Assembly: GCA_019637195.1 (NCBI GenBank)
Contig: JAHBWA010000075.1
Location: forward strand, 1-40,077
DNA from: Labilithrix sp.
Lineage (GTDB): Bacteria; Myxococcota_A; Polyangia; Polyangiales; Polyangiaceae
Length of the DNA stretch: 40,077 nucleotides
Direction of reading: 5' to 3'
Positions within the stretch are counted from its first letter, which is position 1. The number at the start of each line of letters is the position of its first letter. Under the pieces are notes generated by a model, which worked only from the letters and a program-made list of their open reading frames with translations, was not told the DNA's origin and did not search any database. This document shows, piece after piece, positions 34,101 to 40,077 of the stretch. The translations under genes were made by a program, and so were the position numbers.

Positions 34101-35608
34101 AGGAGCAGCTCGCCCTGCTCCCGGAGTACCTCGGCGCCCACCTCCGGCTGACGCTCGCCGCGCTGCTCGTCGGGATCGCCGTCAGCCTCCCGATCGGCGT
34201 CCTCGTCACGCGGCGGCGTTGGCTCGAGCAGCCGGTCCTCGGGGTGGCGAGCGTCATCCAGACGATCCCGAGCCTCGCGCTGCTCGCCGTGATGGTGCCG
34301 CTCCTCGCGGCCGCACGCGTCAGCAGCATCGGCTTCCTCCCCGCGTTCCTCGGCCTGGTGCTCTACAGCCTCTTGCCGATCCTGCGGAACACGGTCACCG
34401 GGATCTCCGGCGTCGATCCGGCGTACGTCGAGGCGGCGCGCGGCGTCGGGATGACCGAGCGGCAGCAGCTCCTCCGCGTCGAGCTCCCGCTGGCCATGCC
34501 GGTGATCATCGCGGGCGTCCGCACCTCCACCGTGCTGACCGTCGGCGTCGCGACGCTCTCGACGCCCGTGGGCGCGACCAGCCTCGGGAACTACATCTTC
34601 AGCGGCCTCCAGACGCGCAACTACGACGCCGTATTCGTCGGCTGCGTCGCCGCGGCCGCGCTCGCGCTCGCGCTCGACGGCGTGGTGCGCCTCCTGGCTG
34701 CCGGCGTCGCGCGACGCCGGCGCGGCGTGGTCGGGCTGGCGCTCGGGGCGCTCGCCGTGCTCGGGATCTGGACGGTCGCGCCGCTCGCGCGCGGCGCCGC
34801 GCGGGCCGACCGCGTGGTCATCGGGTCGAAGACGTTCACCGAGCAGTACGTCCTCAGTGAGCTGCTCCGCGGCCAGATCGCGCGGCGGACGGGGCTGCCG
34901 ACCGAGACGGCGCAGTCACTCGGCTCGAGCGTCGTCTTCGACGCGCTTCGCTCCGGGGAGATCGACGCGTACGTCGACTACTCCGGCACGATCTGGGCGA
35001 CGGTGATGCACAGCGAGACGCACGGCGTCGCGCGCGGCGACGTCCTCGAGGAGGTCGGGCGCTACCTCCGCGAGACGCACGGCATCGTCCTCGTGGGCGC
35101 GCTCGGCTTCGAGAACGCGTACGCGCTCGCGATGCCGCGCGCTCGCGCCCGTGAGCTCGGGACGCGCACGGTCACGGACCTCGCGCGCGTGGCGCCGCGG
35201 CTCGCGATGGGCGGAGACTACGAGTTCTTCGGCCGCCCCGAGTGGCGCTCGCTCGAGGCGACGTACGGGCTCCGCCCCGGCTCGCGCCGCAGCATGGACG
35301 CGTCGCTGATGTACCAGGCGGTCGCCACCGGCGAGGTCGACGTCATCAGCGCCTTCTCGACCGACGGACGCATCGCCGCGACGGACCTCGTGGTGCTCGA
35401 GGACGACAAGGGCGCGATCCCGCCGTACGACGCGATCATCCTCGCGAGCGCCCAGCTCGCCGAGCGCCACCCCGAGGCCGTCGCCGCCTTGCGCGAGCTC
35501 GTCGGCACGATCGACGCCGACGCGATGCGGGCGATGAACTTGGCCGTCGACCGCGATCACGAGGGCCCGGAGGCTGTGGCGCGCCGCTACCTCGACCGGC
35601 CCCGCTGA
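34097..35608 (+). CDS. Fused osmoprotectant ABC permease and substrate-binding protein (OpuCB-OpuCC type)
   Basis: The 503-residue protein has an N-terminal permease domain (1-205) with helices and an EAA-like loop VDPAYVEAARGVGMTERQQL (106-125), one further helix (about 210-230), and a periplasmic binding domain from about 240 that begins ADRVVIGSKTFTEQYVLSELL and includes IDAYVDYSGTIWA and GEVDVISAFSTDGRIAA. This is the ProX/OpuCC-like fold for betaine, choline or carnitine. GTG 34097 overlaps the ATPase stop by 4 bp. Fusion of permease and binding domain is known in other osmoprotectant systems. It is the last gene of the operon. Confidence 0.9.
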   Translation: MKEQLALLPEYLGAHLRLTLAALLVGIAVSLPIGVLVTRRRWLEQPVLGVASVIQTIPSLALLAVMVPLLAAARVSSIGFLPAFLGLVLYSLLPILRNTVTGISGVDPAYVEAARGVGMTERQQLLRVELPLAMPVIIAGVRTSTVLTVGVATLSTPVGATSLGNYIFSGLQTRNYDAVFVGCVAAAALALALDGVVRLLAAGVARRRRGVVGLALGALAVLGIWTVAPLARGAARADRVVIGSKTFTEQYVLSELLRGQIARRTGLPTETAQSLGSSVVFDALRSGEIDAYVDYSGTIWATVMHSETHGVARGDVLEEVGRYLRETHGIVLVGALGFENAYALAMPRARARELGTRTVTDLARVAPRLAMGGDYEFFGRPEWRSLEATYGLRPGSRRSMDASLMYQAVATGEVDVISAFSTDGRIAATDLVVLEDDKGAIPPYDAIILASAQLAERHPEAVAALRELVGTIDADAMRAMNLAVDRDHEGPEAVARRYLDRPR

Positions 35609-35620
35609 GCGTCACCCGCG

Positions 35621-35641
35621 CCGCGCTCCACGGCGCGGTTT
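35621..35641 (+). terminator. Candidate terminator after the osmoprotectant operon
   Basis: CCGCGC, TCCACG, GCGCGG forms a 6-bp stem with a 6-base loop 13 bp after the stop of the fused permease gene and is followed by TTT. The T-run is short, so support is modest. Confidence 0.4.
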
Positions 35642-35690
35642 CCCGCGCCGCGCGACCGAGGGTATGGTTCCGCCCGCGCAGGCGGTCGCC

Positions 35691-36962
35691 ATGAATCCGA
35701 AGTCCGAGGTGCTCGAGCTCGCGGGACGTGAGGTCACGATCACCAACCCGACGAAGATCTTCTTCCCGAAGCTCCGGCTGACCAAGCTCGACCTCGTCCG
35801 CTACTACGTCGCCGTCGCCGACGGCGCGGTGCGCGGCGTCCGCGGGCGCCCGATGCTCCTCAAGCGCTTCCCGAACGGCGTCGAGGAGGAGGCGTTCTAC
35901 CAGAAGCGCGCGCCCGCGAAGCGACCCGACTGGATCGAGGTGGCGACGTTCCGGTTCCCGTCCGGACGCGACGCCGACGAGATCGTCGTGCGCGACGTGG
36001 CGCAGCTCGCGTGGGTGATCAACCTCGGCTGCGTCGACCTCAACGCGCACCCCGTGCGGGCCGAGGACATGGACCACCCGGACGAGCTCCGCGTCGACCT
36101 CGATCCCGTCCCGGGCGTACCGTGGCAGCAGATCATCGACGTCGCGCTGGTGACGCGCGACGTGCTCGCCGACATGGGCCTCGTCGGCTGGCCGAAGACG
36201 AGCGGCTCGCGAGGCGTCCACGTCTGGGTGCGCATCGAGCCGCGCTGGCCCTTCGAGGTCGTCCGGCGCGCCGCGCTCGCGCTCGCGCGCGAGGTCGAGC
36301 GGCGCGCGCCCGAGATCGCGACGAGCAAGTGGTGGAAGGAGGAGCGCCACGGCGTGTTCCTCGACTACAACCAGAACGCGCGCGACCGCGCGACGTCGAA
36401 CGCGTACTCCGTCCGCCCCACGCCCGACGCCCGCGTGTCGATGCCGCTCTCGTGGGAAGACCTCGCGACGAGCGATCCCGCGGCATTCACGCTGCTCACG
36501 GTGCCGGCGATCTTCGCGGAGCGAGGCGACGCCCACGCGCACATCGACGACGCGCCCGGCACCCTCGAGCGGCTGCTCGAGCTCGCGGACCGGCAAGAGG
36601 CGGAGGGCGACGCGGACGCCCCGTGGCCGCCGCACTACGAGAAGAAGCCGGGCGAGGAGCCGCGCGTGACCCCGTCGCGCGCGAAGGGCGCAGCGAAGCC
36701 GGCTCGGCCGAAGCTGCCGGTCCTCGTGATCGCGAAGGCGAGGGCGAAGGCCGACGCGCTCGCCGGCCTCGAGCGCTGGAAGGAGCGACACCCGGAGGTC
36801 GTCCCCCACCTCGCGCCCGAGGACATCCTCACCGACACGATGCGCGGCCGCTCGTCCGCGTGGACGCGCATCCGCGTCAACCTGAAGAACGTGCCCGTCG
36901 ACCAGCGCCCGGCCGAGGAGGCGCCGGACCCGGACTACGATCCCGCCAGCGAGTGGCAGTAG
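35691..36962 (+). CDS. ligD: LigD-type polymerase domain protein (NHEJ primase-polymerase)
   Basis: From ATG 35691 the 423-residue protein has the archaeo-eukaryotic primase fold of LigD polymerase domains: ITNPTKIFFPKLRLTKLDLV (17-36), the metal-binding pair in RVDLDP (134-139), and SGSRGVHVWV (171-180), followed by WWKEERHGVFLDYNQNARDRATSNAYSVRPTPDA. It should extend and fill broken ends with a preference for ribonucleotides. The C-terminal 130 residues (Lys/Pro-rich linker, then GLERWKERHPEVVPHL) are an extra segment. No ligase or phosphoesterase domain is fused; a separate ATP-dependent ligase gene is convergent across 120 bp. An ATG at 35664 is an alternative start. Confidence 0.9.
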   Translation: MNPKSEVLELAGREVTITNPTKIFFPKLRLTKLDLVRYYVAVADGAVRGVRGRPMLLKRFPNGVEEEAFYQKRAPAKRPDWIEVATFRFPSGRDADEIVVRDVAQLAWVINLGCVDLNAHPVRAEDMDHPDELRVDLDPVPGVPWQQIIDVALVTRDVLADMGLVGWPKTSGSRGVHVWVRIEPRWPFEVVRRAALALAREVERRAPEIATSKWWKEERHGVFLDYNQNARDRATSNAYSVRPTPDARVSMPLSWEDLATSDPAAFTLLTVPAIFAERGDAHAHIDDAPGTLERLLELADRQEAEGDADAPWPPHYEKKPGEEPRVTPSRAKGAAKPARPKLPVLVIAKARAKADALAGLERWKERHPEVVPHLAPEDILTDTMRGRSSAWTRIRVNLKNVPVDQRPAEEAPDPDYDPASEWQ

Positions 36963-37082
36963 CCGCCGCGCCTCGAGGAGCCGCGCTCCCGCGAGCCGCG
37001 CCTCGCCCCGAAGAGCCGCGGCCTCCCGCGAGCCGCCGTCCGCCACGAGCCGCGCGCGTCCCGAGGAGCCGACGCGCCGTGA
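36963..37082. repeat. Degenerate GAGCCGCG repeats between the two NHEJ genes
   Basis: The 120 bp between the convergent polymerase and ligase genes contain at least seven variants of GAGCCGCG/GAGCCGAC at spacings of about 15-20 bp. It may be a decayed tandem repeat. No T-run terminator is visible for either gene. Confidence 0.45.
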
Positions 37083-38168
37083 TCAGCCGCGCCGGAAGAT
37101 GCGCTCGATCTCGATCGCCGGCGTCACGTCGAGCTGGTCGTAGCGGCAGTCGGCGGGCGGCTTGTCCGGACGCCAGCGCTTGAAATGCGTGGCGTGGCGG
37201 AACCGCGTCCCCTGGAGGTGGTCGTAGCCGACCTCCGCGACGCGCTCGATGCGCAGCGGCTCCCACGAGAGATCCTTGCCGCGGTTCCAGCGGCTGGTCG
37301 CGCCGGGCATGCGCCGGTCGGCGGCGTGACGATCGTCCTGCCAGTCGGCCCACTTCTGCCACGGGTGTGCCTCGCGCGCGCCTTCGCGGAGCGGCGCGAG
37401 CTCCTTGGCGAGCTCCTCGCGGCGCGCCTTGGTGAACGACGCGCAGATCCCGACGTGGTGGAGCACCCCGTCGGCGTCGTGCAGGCCGAGCAAGAGCGAC
37501 CCGACCAGCGTCCCCTTGCCCTCCTTGTACCAGCGGAAGCCCGCGACGACGCAGTCGGCGGTGCGCGCGTGCTTGACCTTCATCATCGCGCGCTTGTTGG
37601 GGAGGTAACCGAGGTCGAGCGGCTTCGCCATCACGCCGTCGAGCCCGGCGCCCTCGAAGCGCTCGAACCAGTCGGCGGCCACCGCGCGGTCGCGCGTCGC
37701 CGGCGTGACGTGGATGGGCGGCCTCACGTTCGCGAGCGCGTCCTCGAGCCTCGCGCGACGCTCGAGCTGCGGGACAGCGCGGAGGTCCTCGTCGCCGAGC
37801 GCGAGGACGTCCCACGCGACGAAGGACGCCGGCTTCTCCTGCGCGAGCGTCTCGACGCGCGACGCCGCGGGGTGGATCCGGAGCAAGAGCGCGTCGAAAT
37901 CGAGGACGTTGTCGGTCGCGATGACGATCTCGCCGTCGAGCACGCACCGCTCGGGCAGGTTCTCGCGGAGCGGAGCCGCGAGCTCAGGGAAGTACCGGTC
38001 GAGGGGCTTCAGGTCCCGGCTCTGCGTGTAGATCTCGTCCCCGTCGCGAAAGATGATCGCGCGGAAGCCGTCCCACTTCGGCTCGTAGAGCCAGCCGTCC
38101 CCGTCGGGGATGTCGTTCGCGAGCTTCGCGAGCATCGGCGCGAGCGGGGGGCGGATCGGGAGCGTCAC
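37083..38168 (-). CDS. ATP-dependent DNA ligase (LigD/LigC-type ligase domain protein)
   Basis: The 361-residue protein (GTG 38168) has ligase motif I EPKWDGFR with the adenylated Lys31, motif III CVLDGEIV (75-82), IIIa ASFVAWDVL (about 114-122), motif IV GLDGVMAK and motif V MMKVKHART, then an OB-fold part with GKGTLVGSLLLGLHD. This is the compact size of bacterial NHEJ ligases. It seals ends prepared by the separate LigD-type polymerase encoded opposite. No Ku gene is in the window. Longer upstream frames are Arg-rich and look non-coding. Confidence 0.9.
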   Translation of the reverse strand: MTLPIRPPLAPMLAKLANDIPDGDGWLYEPKWDGFRAIIFRDGDEIYTQSRDLKPLDRYFPELAAPLRENLPERCVLDGEIVIATDNVLDFDALLLRIHPAASRVETLAQEKPASFVAWDVLALGDEDLRAVPQLERRARLEDALANVRPPIHVTPATRDRAVAADWFERFEGAGLDGVMAKPLDLGYLPNKRAMMKVKHARTADCVVAGFRWYKEGKGTLVGSLLLGLHDADGVLHHVGICASFTKARREELAKELAPLREGAREAHPWQKWADWQDDRHAADRRMPGATSRWNRGKDLSWEPLRIERVAEVGYDHLQGTRFRHATHFKRWRPDKPPADCRYDQLDVTPAIEIERIFRRG

Positions 38169-38203
38169 GCGCGACCTATAGCATTGCTTCGCCGCGGCGT
38201 GTC

Positions 38204-38236
38204 CGGCCCACGGGGCGGCGGTCGGCCCACGGGGCG
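38204..38236. repeat. 14-bp direct repeat, two copies
   Basis: CGGCCCACGGGGCG is present at 38204-38217 and again at 38223-38236, in the short gap between the ligase start and the stop of the glycosyltransferase gene. Function unknown. Confidence 0.6.
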
Positions 38237-38239
38237 CGC

Positions 38240-39034
38240 TCAGCCCGCGAGGCGCGCCGGGCCGCGGAGGCGCTCCGCTACCGCGCGCGCGGCGGCGCCG
38301 GCCAGGTAAGGCAGATCGTCGACGAAGTAGCGCTGGAAGAGCCGACGCGGCTCCTGCGAGAAACGGTAGAGCCACTCGAGCCCCGACCGTTGGAGCCAGC
38401 GGGGCGCGCGCCGCCGCATCCCGGCGGCCATCTCGAACGAGCCGCCGACGCCGATCGCGACCGGCACGCCGAGGCGGTCCTTGTTCTCCGCGATCCACTT
38501 CTCCTGCTTCGGCGCGCCCAGCGCGACGAGCAGGACATCCGGCGCCGCGCGGCGAACTATGCGGCGGATCCTCGCCTGCTCTTCCTTGGAGTCGAACGTC
38601 TCGTGTGGTGGGCAATACGTCCCGGCGATCCGCGCGTGCGGATGACGTTGCTCCACCGCCTCGGCGGCGCGCGCCGCCGCGCCAGGCATCCCGCCGAGGA
38701 AGAAGAGGCGGAGGTTGGCCTCGCCGGACACGCGCGCGAGCTCCCAGAAGAGGTCGCTGCCGGCGACGCGCTCGGGGAGCCGGCCCCCCGCCGCGCGCGA
38801 GGCGATCCGCGACAGCCAGACGACGGGCGCTCCGTCGGCGACCACGAGGTCAGCCTTGCGGTACGCCGACCGGAAGTCGGGGTCTCGCTCGGCGATGACC
38901 AAGTGGTCGAGGTTGCCCGTGCACACGTAGCGCGCCCGATCCCGGCGCCGCGCCATGCGCACGATCCGGCGCACGGCCTCCTTCATCGTGACCTTGTCGA
39001 ACGCGATCTCGTCGACGCAGACGCGCGACGTCAT
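38240..39034 (-). CDS. WecG/TagA/CpsF-family glycosyltransferase
   Basis: From ATG 39034 (AGGTG seven bases upstream) the 264-residue protein aligns with the family from its first residues: RVCVDEIAFDKVTMKEAVRRI, then TGNLDHLVIAERDPDFRSAYRKADL with the conserved Asp of the TxNxD motif, VADGAPVVWLSR, RLFFLGGMPG and LLVALGAPKQEKWI. These enzymes add ManNAcA or similar sugars to lipid-linked carriers, on the way to surface polysaccharide or teichoic acid-like polymers. The C-terminal stretch (EWLYRFSQEPRRLFQRYFVDD) is the membrane-targeting part. An ATG at 39055 is a possible alternative start. Acceptor and donor are not read from sequence. Confidence 0.9.
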   Translation of the reverse strand: MTSRVCVDEIAFDKVTMKEAVRRIVRMARRRDRARYVCTGNLDHLVIAERDPDFRSAYRKADLVVADGAPVVWLSRIASRAAGGRLPERVAGSDLFWELARVSGEANLRLFFLGGMPGAAARAAEAVEQRHPHARIAGTYCPPHETFDSKEEQARIRRIVRRAAPDVLLVALGAPKQEKWIAENKDRLGVPVAIGVGGSFEMAAGMRRRAPRWLQRSGLEWLYRFSQEPRRLFQRYFVDDLPYLAGAAARAVAERLRGPARLAG

Positions 39035-39498
39035 CGGAAGCACCTGAGCGACCATGTCGACGAGAGGCTTGCGATCTCCATGCCCACGAGCACGAGCGGT
39101 CTCCCGCGCTCGCGCGAGAGACCAATGACGCGCGCGCGGCACGGCCGAGCCATGCCGCGAGCAGACGTGCGCTGGGGGCGAAGGTCATCGAGCGAGACCG
39201 ATCGCCCGGACGACTCGTGGCCGTTCGGGCGTCATCGCCGGCTCGTGAGCTACGGCAGCGTTCGCCGGAACGAGCTCCGCCGCGCCGGATGACGCTCGCG
39301 ACGAGCGACCTCGAGCAGCGCCCGCCGCCGTCGCCGGGTGACGCTCGCGACGAGCGACCTCGAGCAGCCGCGCGCCGCCGGCGCGCTGCACGCGTCAGAG
39401 GCGCGCGCCCCCGTCGGTCGCGGCCCGTGACGGCAGCTGCGCCACACCGTGACCCGCGCGCGCGGGAGCCGCGCGGCGCACCGCCCCCGGGGCGCGCG
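39035..39498. other. 464-bp intergenic region with a long direct repeat
   Basis: The region upstream of the WecG-type gene has no convincing gene. It contains a perfect 30-bp direct repeat (39290-39319 and 39339-39368, period 49 bp, core GACGCTCGCGACGAGCGACC) with similar flanks, so the two copies likely arose by duplication. Promoter elements for the glycosyltransferase gene must lie here but are not clear. Confidence 0.6.
39290..39368. repeat. 30-bp direct repeat, two identical copies
   Basis: Copies at 39290-39319 and 39339-39368 are identical over 30 bp, and the similarity extends about seven bases upstream (CGCCGG followed by A or G). The unit contains a small inverted repeat, CGCTCGCGACGAGCG, which may be a protein site. 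Confidence 0.8.
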
Positions 39499-40077
39499 TC
39501 ACGGGAGCGTGACGATGCGGAGCGGGATCTCGCCCAGGTGCCGACGGAGCAGCGGGAGGGCGACGTTGTAGACAGGGGTGCCCACGCGCGTCTTACCCTC
39601 GAGCGAGCCTCGATGGGCGTGGCCATGGAACGCGACGGTCACCGGGTAGCGCTCGAGCGGCTCCTCGAGGCGGCTGCAGCCGAGGAACGGGAAGATCTCC
39701 TCCGGCTCGCCGACGACCGTGTCGCGAACCGGAGCGTAGTGGAGCAACGCGACCCTGCGCGGAGTGCGGAGGCGCGCGAGCGCCGACTCGAGCTTGAGCG
39801 CCTCGTCGAGAGCCTCCTTCACGAAGGTCTTCACCGCCGTTTCGCCCCACGGTCCGAGCGTGCCCCGCCCGAAGCCTCCGCAGAATCCTTTGATGCCGGC
39901 GAAGCCGACGTCGTCGATCGTGTGGCTGTCACCGTCGAGGACGCGCACCCCGCTCTCGCTCAGGATCTGCGTCACCGTATCGGCGTGACCGGACTCGAAG
40001 TCGTGGTTGCCGAGCACGGCCACGATCGGATGCTTGACGATCGCGAGCTCGCGGACGAGCACGTGCGCCTCCTCGGC
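39499..40077 (-). CDS. Metallophosphoesterase, 5' end outside window
   Basis: The frame is open to the window edge, so the start is missing. The visible 190 or so residues hold the calcineurin-like motifs VAVLGNHDFESG (metal-binding Asn-His-Asp), LLHYAPV (metal His) and VAFHGHAHRG (GHxH), so the active site is complete except for the first Asp and the GD motif that lie upstream. The substrate is unknown; relatives include ICC-like and other small phosphoesterases. It ends with VYNVALPLLRRHLGEIPLRIVTLP. The GTG at 40062 inside the frame is probably not the start, since coding sequence of the same type (EEAHVLVREL) continues before it. Confidence 0.9.
   Translation of the reverse strand, partial: AEEAHVLVRELAIVKHPIVAVLGNHDFESGHADTVTQILSESGVRVLDGDSHTIDDVGFAGIKGFCGGFGRGTLGPWGETAVKTFVKEALDEALKLESALARLRTPRRVALLHYAPVRDTVVGEPEEIFPFLGCSRLEEPLERYPVTVAFHGHAHRGSLEGKTRVGTPVYNVALPLLRRHLGEIPLRIVTLP

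Overview
The window is a very GC-rich chromosomal segment whose genes look like those of a myxobacterium (Myxococcota, probably Polyangiales). The reasons are several secreted lipoproteins with Asp/Ala/Gly-rich linkers after the lipid-attachment Cys, a lipoprotein with a formylglycine-generating-enzyme (FGE)-like domain, ASH-type Ig repeats, a TolC-family protein with a long N-terminal linker, a two-protein LigD-type end-joining pair, and pervasive long open frames in non-coding frames. The phylum call is inference from gene style; no rRNA or tRNA gene was seen.

Region 1 (about 1.3-11 kb) is the most interesting part: a lasso-peptide-like RiPP locus. A minus-strand operon starts with a small precursor (9763-10011) whose leader carries a perfect YxxPxLxxxGxxxxxT motif and whose predicted core begins GG with Glu at position 8. 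It is followed by an asparagine-synthetase-like cyclase, an HprK-like kinase and a PqqD/RRE protein. Divergent from the precursor is a phytanoyl-CoA-dioxygenase-like protein whose iron-binding HxD motif reads HRG, the change seen in Fe(II)/2-oxoglutarate halogenases. Nearby are an NTP_transf_5 nucleotidyltransferase, a GT2 glycosyltransferase, an ABC exporter and a PRMT-like methyltransferase with a PqqD-like tail. No B2 leader peptidase was found. The working model is: RRE binds leader, cyclase closes a Gly1-Glu8 ring, tailoring enzymes decorate, the ABC protein exports.

Region 2 (about 11-17.8 kb) encodes envelope and secreted proteins: a small basic exported protein followed by an 18-bp tandem repeat, a lipoprotein with a caspase-like His/Cys pair and a PPC-type C-terminal domain, another lipoprotein, a TolC-family gene broken by a +1 frameshift, and an ASH-repeat lipoprotein.

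Region 3 (about 17.8-29.3 kb) holds a B12-binding radical SAM protein with TPR-like tail, a SNF2 helicase, a DUF4153-like membrane protein, a DUF3089 hydrolase coupled to a TetR regulator with a clear palindromic operator, a 2-hydroxychromene-2-carboxylate-isomerase-like protein, a disrupted FGE-like lipoprotein gene, and a TTHB210-like lipoprotein.

Region 4 (about 29.3-40 kb) holds a MarC-family protein, a 27-bp minisatellite, a tightly coupled four-gene operon (asparagine synthase, methyltransferase, osmoprotectant-type ABC ATPase, fused permease/binding protein) that suggests osmolyte biology, convergent LigD-type polymerase and ATP-dependent ligase genes, a WecG/TagA-type glycosyltransferase and a metallophosphoesterase cut by the window end.
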